64,000 nucleotides of DNA, from contig NZ_JAFBCE010000001.1 in the NCBI RefSeq assembly GCF_016907555.1, forward strand, positions 1,922,001 through 1,986,000, written 5' to 3'. Below, piece by piece: positions 53,493 through 62,187 of the stretch (positions are counted from its first letter, which is position 1; every line of letters starts with the position of its first letter). The notes beneath the pieces are model-generated. The model was not told the origin of the DNA, did not search any database, and saw only the letters and a program-made list of their open reading frames with translations. The position numbers and the translations under genes were made by a program. The DNA is from Microbacterium laevaniformans. GTDB taxonomy: Bacteria; Actinomycetota; Actinomycetes; Actinomycetales; Microbacteriaceae.

Positions 53493-54577
53493 GCGCCGTG
53501 ACGCCGACCCCCGCGACAGCAGCCAGCCGCGTCGCCGGGTGCCCGAAGTCGATGGCCTACGGTCCCTGCGGCGGCGTCAACGCCGACGGGACGTGCGAGG
53601 TGCACCCGACCCCGTGCGTGTTCCTGACCCGCGACCTCCCGGTGCGCTGGACGAGCCCGACCACCGAGGAGACACCTTCGGACACCGTCTCCGAAGACCC
53701 CTCCAGGCCGGCGACGCCCGCCGGGCGCGAGCTGGTCGAGATCGCCGCGCGCAGGCCGCTCGTGTTCACGGGCTTTCCCGTGCGTGCCTTGCGCGCCGAC
53801 GCCGTGGGGACGACGGCCGAGGCGCTGATCGGCAGCGTCGACGCCGTCCTGTCCGGCGACGCCGGACGCTCCCGCGTGCAGTTTCCTCCGTCCTACCGTG
53901 CGGCGCTGATCGGCGCGACCGGGCTCCGACTCTGGATGGGCTTCAACGCCCGCGACCGCAACCGCACCGCCCTGGAGCGCGAACTGCTGTCGCTGCGCGC
54001 ACTGGGTGTCGCCGGGGTGCACTGCGTCACGGGCGATCACACGCAGACGGGCGACCGCCCCGACGCACGCCCCGTGTTCGACCTCGAATCGACCACGACG
54101 CTCCCGCGCGCGGCCGCCCTCGGGCTTCTCACCTCGTTCGCCGAGTCGCCCGCCGCCCCGCCCATCGCCGAACGCGGGGCACGCGTCGCCGAGAAGCAGC
54201 GCGCCGGAGGGAGGATGTGCCTCACGCAGTACGCCGGGGATGCCGAGGAGGTCGCCGCCTTCGTGGCGCTGTGCCGCGCGGCCGGCTCCGACGTGCCGGT
54301 GCTTCCCGGCGTTCCTCTCGTGGTCGATCGCGAGGGCGCCGAACTGCTCGCGTCCTTCCACGCGGCGAAGCTGCCGTCCGGCTTCATCGATCGCCTCTTC
54401 GCCGCGCGCGACGTGCGCGCGGAGGGCATCCGCCTCGCCGTCGAGTACGGACACGACCTGATCGCGACGGGCGACGTCGGCGGCGTGGTCATCGCGGGAG
54501 GTGCCCGACCCGGGGATGAGGCCGCCTACGCCGCGGATCTCGCGACGGTCGCACGCGAGCTCGGAGGCGGGTCGTGA
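53489..54577 (+). CDS. Methylenetetrahydrofolate reductase-like protein with N-terminal MetV-type Cys motif (second copy)
   Basis: 362 residues, a diverged tandem paralogue of the previous gene. CPKSMAYGPCGGVNADGTCEV with PTPCVF is followed by MGFNARDRNRTALERELLSLRALGVAGVHCVTGDH, and the C-terminal part (FIDRLFAARDVRAEGIRLAVEYG) is closer to standard MetF. The two may form a heterodimer, as MetV and MetF do in acetogens. It ends 8 bases from the convergent XRE-cupin regulator. Confidence 0.75.
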   Translation: MSAVTPTPATAASRVAGCPKSMAYGPCGGVNADGTCEVHPTPCVFLTRDLPVRWTSPTTEETPSDTVSEDPSRPATPAGRELVEIAARRPLVFTGFPVRALRADAVGTTAEALIGSVDAVLSGDAGRSRVQFPPSYRAALIGATGLRLWMGFNARDRNRTALERELLSLRALGVAGVHCVTGDHTQTGDRPDARPVFDLESTTTLPRAAALGLLTSFAESPAAPPIAERGARVAEKQRAGGRMCLTQYAGDAEEVAAFVALCRAAGSDVPVLPGVPLVVDREGAELLASFHAAKLPSGFIDRLFAARDVRAEGIRLAVEYGHDLIATGDVGGVVIAGGARPGDEAAYAADLATVARELGGGS

Positions 54578-54585
54578 TCCGCTTC

Positions 54586-55197
54586 TCAGTGCGCGCCGGC
54601 GCTGCCTTCCTTGACGGTGAGGACCTGCACGCTCTCACCCGGATCGGTGCGCCAGCGGTGACGTATGCCGCCTTGGTAATACACGGCATCCCCCGCTTCG
54701 AGGGCGAACTCGTCGGCCTCCAGCACCACCACGAGTCGTCCCTGGAGCACGTAGACGAACTCCTCCTCGTCGTGCACCCACCACAAGTCCTCGGTGAAGG
54801 TTCCCGACATCACCATCGGCACGAAGCGCGGGTGGTCGCGGGCGAGCACCCGCATCGGGCTGCCCCCGGCGTCCAGGGGGGTCGCTTCGCTCGCCCGGAA
54901 GACGTGGAAGCTGCCCGCGCCGCGCGGTGCCGCGTCGGCGTCGTCGGTCAGCAGCGCCTGTTGCGTGGTGCCCAGCGCCTGCGCGACGCGGAACAGCGAC
55001 GTCATGCTCATCCGTTCCAGCCCGCGCTCGACCTGGCTCAGGAACGAGTGCGACAGCTCGGCCTGCACCGCGACCTGGGTGAGCGTCATCCCGCGACTCT
55101 GGCGCAGCGCCCGGATCCGGGCACCCAGCGCCCGCGACGCGGATGCGGGCCCGTCGTCACCCGCGGCGCCACGGCGCGAGGAAGCGGCATCCGACAT
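54586..55197 (-). CDS. XRE-family regulator with C-terminal cupin domain
   Basis: 203 residues. The helix-turn-helix is at about 28-82 (RALRQSRGMTLTQVAVQAELSHSFLSQVERGLERM) and the cupin at 130-200 (WWVHDEEEFVYVLQGRLVVVLEADEFALEAGDAVYYQGGIRHRW). Such regulators sense a small ligand in the cupin and control catabolic genes. It is divergent from the FAD oxidoreductase with 34 bases between, and is a candidate regulator of the locus. CATAGT lies 8 bases before its ATG. Confidence 0.9.
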   Translation of the reverse strand: MSDAASSRRGAAGDDGPASASRALGARIRALRQSRGMTLTQVAVQAELSHSFLSQVERGLERMSMTSLFRVAQALGTTQQALLTDDADAAPRGAGSFHVFRASEATPLDAGGSPMRVLARDHPRFVPMVMSGTFTEDLWWVHDEEEFVYVLQGRLVVVLEADEFALEAGDAVYYQGGIRHRWRTDPGESVQVLTVKEGSAGAH

Positions 55198-55231
55198 GAC
55201 TGAAGACTATGACACACGAAAGGAAACCGAG

Positions 55232-56605
55232 ATGACCGGCGCGACTCCCACCGACGTCCTTGATCCCGCGGCGACTGTCGCCGCGCCGACCCCCGACTAC
55301 GCCGCCCTCGAGGCGGATCTGGCCGCCGCGCTCGGACCCCGCGGCATCTCCAGCGACCCGCGTCAGCGCGAGAAGGCATCGGTCGACGGCGCGCGCATGT
55401 CACCGATCATCGCCGAGCAGCTTCCGCTCGGCGTCGCCGACCTCGTCGCCTTTCCCGCGGATGCCGAGCAGATCGCCGAGACGGTCCGCATCGCGGTCGC
55501 CCACGGCGCTCCGGTGACGCCGCGCGGCAAGGGCACCGGCAACTACGGCCAGGCGATCCCCATGCCCGGCGGGCTGGTCCTGGACACCTCGCGGGCGCGC
55601 GCGGTCGTCGAGGTCGGCGACGGCTGGATCACGGCCGAGGCGGGCGCTCCGATGGCTACCCTCGAGCTCGCCGCCCGTCAGCACGGCCAGCAGCTGTGGA
55701 TGTATCCCTCCACCGTCCACTCGACCCTCGGCGGATTCCTCTCCGGCGGCTCCGGCGGCACCGGTTCGATCGCCCACGGCAGCAACCACGAGGGGTTCGT
55801 CGTGGCACTGGACGTCGTGACGCCGGCATCCGACGGGCGCCTCGTCCACGTCGACGGCGACGACGCGCTCGGCTACGTGCACAACTACGGCACCGCCGGC
55901 ATCATCGCCCGCGCGACCGTGCGCCTCGAGCCGGCGAACGACTGGCGGGGGCTCTACGCGTCCTTCGACGACTTCACCGGCTCGATGTCGGTGCTGCAAC
56001 GCCTCGCCGCGCTGCAGCCGACGCCGCGCCTCGTCTCCGCCGACGACCCCCACGTCTCGGCCCAGCTTCCGCCGGACCCGGCCTTCCCGGAGGGGCGCAG
56101 CTCGCTGCGCACGATCATCGACGCGAGCCTGGTCGATGAGGCGTCGCGCATCATCACGGACGCCGGCGGCCGCATCGAAGACGTGCGCGAAGGCCCCCAG
56201 GTCTCGGCCGCGATCTCGGTGCTCAGCTACAACCACCCGATCGAATGGCTGCAGAAGTCCGAGCCGGGCGTCTACTTCCACGTCGAGGTGGGCGGCGACG
56301 CGCTCATCGATCGCCACGACGAGGTCATGGCCGTCTACCCCGGCGCGCACCTGCACATCGAGGCGACGGCGCTGCGTCCGATCGGCATGCTCGCCGGTGT
56401 CTACGAGAGCCCGGAACAGGTCGCCGACGGCATCGCCGCGCTCACCGCCCTCGGCGTGGGCGTCCACAGCCCGCACCAGTGGAACGTGGACTTCCGCCTG
56501 CCCGAGACGGTCGCACTCGCCCGCAGCACCGACCCGCGGGGCCTGCTCAACCCCGGCAAGCTCAACCCGGACTACGCCGGTCCGGTGAAGGGATCCATCC
56601 GATGA
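55232..56605 (+). CDS. FAD-binding oxidoreductase (PCMH/GlcD-like)
   Basis: 457 residues. The PCMH-type FAD domain is clear: LVAFPADAEQIAETVRIAVAHGAPVTPRGKGTGNYGQAI, then STVHSTLGGFLSGGSGGTGSIAHG and the GTAGIIARATVRLEP strand. The C-terminal half lacks the glycolate-oxidase Cys-rich region and ends DPRGLLNPGKLNPDY, a vanillyl-alcohol-oxidase-type finish. It probably oxidises a small hydroxy or amino compound. ATG 55232 has GAAAGGAAA upstream; the end overlaps the creatininase-family start. Confidence 0.85.
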   Translation: MTGATPTDVLDPAATVAAPTPDYAALEADLAAALGPRGISSDPRQREKASVDGARMSPIIAEQLPLGVADLVAFPADAEQIAETVRIAVAHGAPVTPRGKGTGNYGQAIPMPGGLVLDTSRARAVVEVGDGWITAEAGAPMATLELAARQHGQQLWMYPSTVHSTLGGFLSGGSGGTGSIAHGSNHEGFVVALDVVTPASDGRLVHVDGDDALGYVHNYGTAGIIARATVRLEPANDWRGLYASFDDFTGSMSVLQRLAALQPTPRLVSADDPHVSAQLPPDPAFPEGRSSLRTIIDASLVDEASRIITDAGGRIEDVREGPQVSAAISVLSYNHPIEWLQKSEPGVYFHVEVGGDALIDRHDEVMAVYPGAHLHIEATALRPIGMLAGVYESPEQVADGIAALTALGVGVHSPHQWNVDFRLPETVALARSTDPRGLLNPGKLNPDYAGPVKGSIR

Positions 56606-57411
56606 CCGTCGCGTTCACGCCTCCGTTCACCCCGACATCCCGCCACTGGGCCGACCTGTCCGGGCCTGCGCTCACGGCGGCGCTCACGGAAAGGTCGATC
56701 GCCGTCGTGCCGATCGGCGCGATCGAGCACCACGGCCCGCATCTGCCTCTGCGCACCGACGCCCTCGTCGCCGAGGCGATCGCCACCGCCGCGGTCGAAC
56801 GGGTCGCCGCCGACGGCATCGACGCGTGGGTGCTGCCGACGATCAGCTACGCCAAGTCCGACGAACACCACTGGGCCCCCGGCACCGTCTGGCTCGAAGG
56901 CACGACGGTGCTGGAGACGCTGGTCGACATCGGCCGCTCCATCTCGATGACCCCGGCCACGACCGTCGTGTTCGTCAACGGCCATGGCGGCAACGTGATG
57001 CTGCTCGGCTGGGCCAATCGCGAACTGCGCCGGCGCTTCGGCCTGCGCACGTTCTCGATGCCCGCGACCGCCGCTGGAGCCGGCGACGGTCGCGACGGCC
57101 GGCCCGACGAGAAGGGCCAGGGCATCCACGGCGGCTTCTCGGAGACCTCGCTGGTCATGCACCTGGCCCCTCACCTCGTCGCCCCCGAGATGCCGGCGCG
57201 GAACATCCCCGAGCACATCGCGGGTCTCAGCCACATCGGCTTCAACCGCAAGCCGGTGATGTTCGGCTGGACGAGCGACGACTTCGGCCCGGAAGGAGTG
57301 ATCGGAGACGCGACCGGCGCGAACGCCGCGCACGGCAAGGAGCTCTACGAGCGCGGGGTCGACTTCGTGTGCGAAGCGCTCGCCGAGATCGACGGGTTCG
57401 TGTTCGGGTGA
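56602..57411 (+). CDS. Creatininase-family metal-dependent amidohydrolase
   Basis: 269 residues with all metal-site motifs: VVPIGAIEHHGPHLPLRTD (Glu and His), NGHGGN, and GIHGGFSETS (His and Glu). The family includes creatinine amidohydrolase and MftE/ArfB-type hydrolases acting on cyclic or formyl amides. It overlaps the FAD oxidoreductase by four bases and the PNPOx gene by four, so the three products are made together. Creatinine is one possible substrate but the neighbours do not prove it. Confidence 0.88.
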   Translation: MTVAFTPPFTPTSRHWADLSGPALTAALTERSIAVVPIGAIEHHGPHLPLRTDALVAEAIATAAVERVAADGIDAWVLPTISYAKSDEHHWAPGTVWLEGTTVLETLVDIGRSISMTPATTVVFVNGHGGNVMLLGWANRELRRRFGLRTFSMPATAAGAGDGRDGRPDEKGQGIHGGFSETSLVMHLAPHLVAPEMPARNIPEHIAGLSHIGFNRKPVMFGWTSDDFGPEGVIGDATGANAAHGKELYERGVDFVCEALAEIDGFVFG

Positions 57412-58064
57412 CGGCTTCCTACGCTCCCGGCATCCCACCCGCACCCGTGGTGATCGATCACGACAGCGACCCGGTGCAGTCCGACACGCGCGTCCCCGAT
57501 CCCCTCGCCCTCGCCGCCGCGTGGCTTCCTGGTCCCGGTGAGGACCGCATGCTGATGACGGTGTCGACCGTAGGTGTCGACGGCGTGCCCGATGCGCGGA
57601 CCACGATGCTCAGCGACTACGACGGCGAGAGATTCTTCTTCCACACCGACGCGAACAGCCGCAAGGTCGCCGAGCTGTCGGCGAACCCCGGTGTCGCCCT
57701 GACGATCCTGTGGCCCGGCTTCACCCGCCAACTGGTCGTGCAGGGAACGGCGCAACGGTCGTCGCGGGAGGAGTCCGATGCCGCCTACCGGCGACGCTCC
57801 CCCTACCTGCAGCAGCTCGCGTGGCAGAACACGGCGGAGTTCGCGCAGCTGCCCCTTGACGAGCGTCGCGCGCGCTGGGCCGAGTTCCTGCGCGCTCACG
57901 GCGGCGCCGACGAACCCGCGTTCACCCCGCCGGAGGCGTGGGCCGGGTTCGCGGTGACGCCTCACCGGCTGGTCTTCTGGGTCTCGAACCCGGATGCCGC
58001 GAGTCGCCGCATCGCCTACGCGCGCACCGGGGACGGCTGGTCTCTCACGGCGCTGCCCGGCTGA
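57408..58064 (+). CDS. Pyridoxamine 5'-phosphate oxidase-family flavoprotein
   Basis: 218 residues from GTG 57408. It has the PdxH layout: MLMTVSTVGVDGVPDARTTMLSDYDGERFFFHTDANSRKVAEL (FMN site), RQLVVQGTAQRSSREESDAAYRRRSP and the C-terminal WVSNPDAASRRIAY. It may be a true PNP oxidase, but the usual C-terminal R-L-x-P end is not seen, so an FMN-dependent oxidase or reductase specialised for this pathway is as likely. Confidence 0.8.
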   Translation: MTASYAPGIPPAPVVIDHDSDPVQSDTRVPDPLALAAAWLPGPGEDRMLMTVSTVGVDGVPDARTTMLSDYDGERFFFHTDANSRKVAELSANPGVALTILWPGFTRQLVVQGTAQRSSREESDAAYRRRSPYLQQLAWQNTAEFAQLPLDERRARWAEFLRAHGGADEPAFTPPEAWAGFAVTPHRLVFWVSNPDAASRRIAYARTGDGWSLTALPG

Positions 58065-58095
58065 CGCCGATCGTCGCCGCAGGACGCGGCCGCCC

Positions 58096-58592
58096 TCACG
58101 CAGCGAGCGACAGATACGGCTCCCAGGCGGGCTCGGAGCGTTCGGTGCCGCGCACCGTCCACTGCGGGCCGCGGGGAGGTTGCGGTGCCCACCGCAGCTC
58201 CCACCCCATCTCCTGCGGGGTCCGGTCGCCCTTCATGTTGTTGCAGCGCAGGCACGCCGCCACGAGGTTCTCCCACGAGTCCGCACCCCCGCGCGAGCGC
58301 GGCAGGACGTGGTCGATCGTCGTGGCGCCCTTGCCGCAGTAGGCGCAGCGGTGGGCGTCACGGCGGAGGACCCCGCGGCGGGTGACCGGCACTCGACGCG
58401 CCCCGGGCACGCGCACGTACCGGGTGAGGACGATCACCGCCGGCCGGTCGCACGCCCCCGGATGCCCCAGACGGGATTGCCGTCCATGCGTTCGATGACG
58501 GTCGCCTTCTCGTTCATGACGAGCACGAGGGCTCTCTTGAACGAGACGACGGCCAGGGGTTCGTATCCGGCGTTCAGCACCAGTGTGCGCAT
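58096..58592 (-). pseudogene. HNH endonuclease, split by a one-base frameshift
   Basis: From ATG 58592 the frame gives [20 protein letters not shown] and on to [10 protein letters not shown], then shifts and stops at 58434. The second frame (to 58096) supplies [27 protein letters not shown] and the HNH motif CAYCGKGATTIDHVLPRSRGGADSWENLV with CLRCNN. Adding one G in the G5 run near 58462 (reverse strand) rejoins a normal protein of about 165 residues that is widespread in actinobacteria. Either a real inactivation or a homopolymer error. Confidence 0.85.
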
Positions 58593-58673
58593 GCGCGTTC
58601 CTCTCGAACGGCCGTCGATGGCTTCGACGGCTCTCCGTTGTCGACGTCGCGCAGGCGCGGCGGCGCGGGCACG

Positions 58674-58702
58674 AAAAAAGGCGCTGTCATGAAGACAGCG
58701 CC
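58674..58702 (-). terminator. Rho-independent terminator (reverse strand)
   Basis: GGCGCTGTC/GACAGCGCC stem (58680-58688 with 58694-58702), 5-base loop, followed on the reverse strand by six T. It lies 211 bases past the M23 gene stop and 82 bases before the HNH start. The stretch 58703-58913 between holds no gene that I recognise, so the terminator may end the M23 transcript or a short RNA. Confidence 0.85.
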
Positions 58703-58913
58703 TTGAACCCACGACGAAAGTCGCGGCAGTCGTGCACACGATGCCGAAGGACATAGCGGCCCAGCGCATTCACGGTTCGAATGCGAGGTCCTGTGTCCAT
58801 GCGGCTCCCCCTCGGCTGTGCGAGCGTCGGGATCAGGCTAACGCACGCAGAAGCCGCCAGGGCGAATCAGAGGTGAACGGATGCCGCGTGTCTCCCGAAG
58901 GGAGCGAACGGCG

Positions 58914-59816
58914 TCAGTGGACGTTGGCGACGAGGAAGTCCTCGGCGTTGGTCCACGACCCGTTGACGTAGATCTCGAGGTGCAGGTGGGTGCCGAACGC
59001 GCGGCCCGTGTCACCGACCTGACCGATGATCTGTCCGGCGCGCACGGTGTCGCCGACGACCACGCGACGGGTGCCGTACGACATGTGCGCGTACAGCGAG
59101 GTCACCGTGTTGCCGCCGATGTTGTGGGCGATCTTGACGTAGACGCCCCATCCGGGACCGTCCTCGCTCGACTCGACCACGACGCCGTCGGCGATCGCGT
59201 AGATCGGGGTGTAGCGGTCGACCATGTAGTCGGTGCCCTTGTGGCCCGGGTACGGCTCACCGAAGTGGTTGAAGAAAGGAAGGGGACGCACGACCGAGCC
59301 GGCCGGAGCGATCGTCTCGGCGAGTGAGCCGGAGTAGACCGAAGCATCGGCGGACGCGGTGGATGCCGCCGCGATGCGGGCAGCTGCCGCGGCTTTGGCG
59401 GCATCCTCGTTCTTCTTGGTCTGGATCTCTTCGGGCGTCGTCGCCGAATAGCTGTCGCGGGCCAGGGCCGCCGGCGTCGCTTCGGACGCGATCACGAGCG
59501 ACTGCGCGTTCTCCGCGGCCACCTGCTGCAGCGTGACCGCTTCGGCGGGGCTCGAGGTCGAGGCGGCGAAGGCCGGCGCGATCGCGACGGTGGCGATCAG
59601 ACCACCGACCGCGGCGACGGTGATGAAGCTGCGCACGGGGTGACCCTTGCGGCGCGCACGGCGGACCGGGGTCGAGACGGTGACGGCCGTGGGGCGCACG
59701 GCGGGCGTGGCGGCGGCCGTGCGGTTCAGTGCGCCGCGTCGTGCGCGACGGCGCCGTGTCGGTGTCGTCGCTTCGGATTCGGGCATCTCCCGCGACGGGT
59801 CGTACTGTTCAGCCAA
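58914..59816 (-). CDS. M23-family peptidoglycan endopeptidase, secreted
   Basis: 300 residues. A basic, disordered N-terminus (TRRRRARRG) precedes a membrane/signal segment (SFITVAAVGGLIATVAIAPAFA). A helical linker (EEIQTKKNEDAAKAAAAARIAAA) is followed by the LytM domain with zinc ligands in PGHKGTDYM (His, Asp) and FGTHLHLEIY (H-x-H). SLYAHMS and GQIIGQVGDTG are also standard. It cleaves peptide cross-links during growth. A leader of about 150 bases or more precedes it. Confidence 0.92.
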   Translation of the reverse strand: MAEQYDPSREMPESEATTPTRRRRARRGALNRTAAATPAVRPTAVTVSTPVRRARRKGHPVRSFITVAAVGGLIATVAIAPAFAASTSSPAEAVTLQQVAAENAQSLVIASEATPAALARDSYSATTPEEIQTKKNEDAAKAAAAARIAAASTASADASVYSGSLAETIAPAGSVVRPLPFFNHFGEPYPGHKGTDYMVDRYTPIYAIADGVVVESSEDGPGWGVYVKIAHNIGGNTVTSLYAHMSYGTRRVVVGDTVRAGQIIGQVGDTGRAFGTHLHLEIYVNGSWTNAEDFLVANVH

Positions 59817-60044
59817 TTGTCCTCCGGCGCCTCTGCGACCCCGTCCGGGACGGGATGCTGGTTCGTCGGCACTCGGTGTCAGGGCACAGATGTACGGGTG
59901 TCACCGCGCGAACGACGAACCGATGAGGCAACTCGTGCGGAGGTCCGTGGCGGGCTTCTCGCCACGTGGACTTTTCGAGGCTACCGGAAGGTAACGAATA
60001 AGTCACGCACAGGTCTTCATGCCCAGGTGCTTCCCGGGCGATGC
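59817..60044 (-). promoter_or_regulatory. Long leader of the M23 peptidase gene with possible structured RNA
   Basis: Read on the reverse strand, a TAGCCT element and the small palindrome TACC-TTCC-GGTA lie near 59977-59992. A GC-rich leader follows, with at least one clean hairpin (CCCGTC-CCGGACGGG near 59841-59856) close to the ribosome binding site GGAGGA. Cyclic di-AMP (ydaO-type) riboswitches often precede cell-wall hydrolases in actinobacteria, but I could not match the consensus. Confidence 0.35.
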
Positions 60045-60752
60045 TCAGGCGTGCGGCACCGCGTCGACGAGGAAGATATGCGACGCGACCTCGACGGGAA
60101 GCTCGAGCCCGTCGTTCTTGCCGTCCATCTGCACGAGGACGTAGCCCTCGCTGAAGCGGAAGTCCCCGACACCGCCGGGCACGACGCCCGCATCGCGCAG
60201 CTGCTCGAGGAGTTCGGGGTCGACCTGCACCGGCTCGGCGAGTCGTCGCACGGTGCCGCGGACGGGTCCCCCGGTCTCGTTGAGCAGACGCACGAGACCC
60301 ACGACACCGTCGTCGAAGGTGCGGGCCGGAAGGTCGCCGAGCTGGTCCAGGCCCGGAATCGGGTTGCCGTAGGGCGACTCGGTGGGATGGCCGAGCAGTT
60401 CGATGAGGCGACGCTCGACGAGCTCGCTCATCACGTGCTCCCAGCGGCAGGCCTCTTCGTGGACGTACGCCCAGTCCAGGCCGATGACGTCGCTGAGCAG
60501 GCGCTCGGCGAGGCGGTGCTTGCGCATGACGTCGACGGCCTTCTGCCGCCCGGGCGTCGTGAGCTCCAGCGAGCGGTCGTCGGAGACCACGACCAGACCG
60601 TCGCGTTCCATCCGGCCGACCGTCTGCGACACGGTCGGACCGGAGTGTCCGAGTCGCTCCGAGATGCGCGCGCGCAGGGGGACGATGCCCTCCTCCTCGA
60701 GCTCGAGGATGGTGCGCAGGTACATCTCGGTGGTGTCGATCAGATCGGTCAT
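60045..60752 (-). CDS. DtxR/MntR-family metal-dependent repressor
   Basis: 235 residues from ATG 60752. The winged helix is in DTTEMYLRTILELEEEG and ARISERLGHSGPTVSQTVGRMERDGLV. The dimerisation and metal region follows (RKHRLAERLLSDVIGLDWAYVHEEACRWEHVMS, with His, Glu, Cys and His ligands), and the C-terminus (GDFRFSEGYVLVQMDG) is FeoA/SH3-like. It senses Fe2+ or Mn2+. The Cys-containing site suggests the iron-type DtxR/IdeR group. Confidence 0.9.
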   Translation of the reverse strand: MTDLIDTTEMYLRTILELEEEGIVPLRARISERLGHSGPTVSQTVGRMERDGLVVVSDDRSLELTTPGRQKAVDVMRKHRLAERLLSDVIGLDWAYVHEEACRWEHVMSELVERRLIELLGHPTESPYGNPIPGLDQLGDLPARTFDDGVVGLVRLLNETGGPVRGTVRRLAEPVQVDPELLEQLRDAGVVPGGVGDFRFSEGYVLVQMDGKNDGLELPVEVASHIFLVDAVPHA

Positions 60753-60838
60753 GGGCAGGCCTCGTGCACGTTCGTGGGTGTGCTCCCAGCCTATCCGTTT
60801 CTCACGGCGAACCGGCGGGGCGCGGTCGGCGCTGACCC

Positions 60839-60844
60839 TAGAAT
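60839..60844 (+). promoter_or_regulatory. -10 box of serC (leaderless)
   Basis: TAGAAT 7 bases before ATG 60852. Confidence 0.5.
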
Positions 60845-60851
60845 CGGGAGC

Positions 60852-61970
60852 ATGGTCCACGTCACGCTGCCCCGCGAGATCCTGCCCGCCGACGGTCGCT
60901 TCGGTTGCGGCCCGTCCAAGATCCGGCCGGAGCAGCTCGCTGCCCTGGCGGGCCCCGGTGCGGTGCTGATGGGAACCTCGCACCGACAGGCTCCGATCAA
61001 GAACCTCGTCGGCCAGGTGCGGATGGGCCTCAGCGACCTGCTGCGTCTTCCCGACGGCTACGAGATCATCCTCGGCAACGGCGGCTCGACGGCATTCTGG
61101 GACGCGGCCGCGTTCGGCCTCATCGAGCGCCGTGCGCAGAACCTCGTGTTCGGCGAGTTCGGCGGCAAGTTCGCGGCTGCGGCCGCCGCGCCGTGGCTCG
61201 ACGCGCCCGACGTGCGCAAGGCGGATGCCGGAACGCGCACGGTCGCCGAGGCGGTCGAAGGTGTCGACGTGTACGCCTGGCCGCACAACGAGACCTCCAC
61301 CGGTGTCGCGGCATCCATCTCCCGTGTCGCCGGAGACGAGGGCGCGCTCACCGTCATCGACGCGACGAGCGCGGCCGGTGGCATCAACTTCGCCGTGTCG
61401 CAGACGGACGTCTACTACTTCGCGCCCCAGAAGAACCTCGGTTCCGACGGCGGCCTGTGGTTCGCGGCCGTCTCCCCCGCCGCCATCGAGCGCATCGAGC
61501 GCGTGGCGGCATCTGGCCGCTACATCCCCGAGTTCCTGAGCCTGAAGAACGCGCTCGACAACTCGCGACTCAACCAGACGCTCAACACCCCCGCGGTCGC
61601 CACCCTCGTGCTGCTGGACAAGCAGCTCGAGTGGATCAACGGCAATGGCGGCCTCGGCTGGGCCGCCGCCCGCACGGCCGAGTCGTCGCAGGCCCTGTAT
61701 CAGTGGGCCGAGAGCTCGCCGGTAGCCACCCCGTTCGTCGCCGATCCCGCCGACCGCTCCCCCGTCGTGGTCACCATCGACTTCGACGAGACGGTGGATG
61801 CCGCGGCCGTCGCGGCGAGCCTGCGCGCCAACGGCATCGTCGACACCGAGCCGTACCGCAAGCTCGGCCGCAACCAGCTGCGCATCGCCACGTTCGTCTC
61901 GATCGAGCCCGACGATGTCCGCCAGCTCATCAAGGCGATCGACTACACGATCGAGCACATGCGCGGCTGA
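60852..61970 (+). CDS. serC: Phosphoserine aminotransferase
   Basis: 372 residues, matching the actinobacterial SerC group. FGCGPSKIRPEQLAAL at the start, LGNGGSTAFWDAA, GEFGGKFA, the WPHNETSTGV region, VIDATSAAGG and the PLP-lysine stretch YFAPQKNLGSDGG (Lys about 195) are present. It makes phosphoserine from 3-phosphohydroxypyruvate and glutamate in serine synthesis. TAGAAT 7 bases before ATG 60852 supports the start. Confidence 0.93.
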   Translation: MVHVTLPREILPADGRFGCGPSKIRPEQLAALAGPGAVLMGTSHRQAPIKNLVGQVRMGLSDLLRLPDGYEIILGNGGSTAFWDAAAFGLIERRAQNLVFGEFGGKFAAAAAAPWLDAPDVRKADAGTRTVAEAVEGVDVYAWPHNETSTGVAASISRVAGDEGALTVIDATSAAGGINFAVSQTDVYYFAPQKNLGSDGGLWFAAVSPAAIERIERVAASGRYIPEFLSLKNALDNSRLNQTLNTPAVATLVLLDKQLEWINGNGGLGWAAARTAESSQALYQWAESSPVATPFVADPADRSPVVVTIDFDETVDAAAVAASLRANGIVDTEPYRKLGRNQLRIATFVSIEPDDVRQLIKAIDYTIEHMRG

Positions 61971-61991
61971 GACCACGCCCCGTCGGAGGGC

Positions 61992-62187
61992 TCAGGCCAG
62001 CGGCGACGGTCGCGGATCGACGACGGCCGAGACGATGGCCTCGATCGCGAACTCGGAGGCCGTCCCGAGATCGAGCGCATCGGGCTCGAGCAGCCACTGC
62101 ACCTGCAGGCCGTCCATGACGGCGAGGATCGCGGCGTCGCGCGAGGAGGTCTTGCAGTCCGCGCGGTGCACCGTCGCGTTCTGACAC
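61992..62187 (-). pseudogene. TetR-family regulator, C-terminal remnant
   Basis: About 60 codons read CKTSSRDAAILAVMDGLQVQ, then WLLEPDALDLGTASEFAIEA and a stop. This is the last two helices of a BetI-like TetR protein. The helix-turn-helix and most of the ligand domain are missing; the break is at the REP-like repeat 62188-62227. Confidence 0.75.

Noticed and set aside
58703..58913. Possible 6C-type small RNA between the M23 gene and the reverse-strand terminator
   Set aside because: The two C-rich hairpin loops that define 6C RNA are not present on the transcribed strand.
60045..61976. 643-codon reverse frame joining the DtxR gene with sequence opposite serC
   Set aside because: Only the last 235 codons resemble a protein family; the upstream part is antisense to serC. 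The ATG at 60752 was used.
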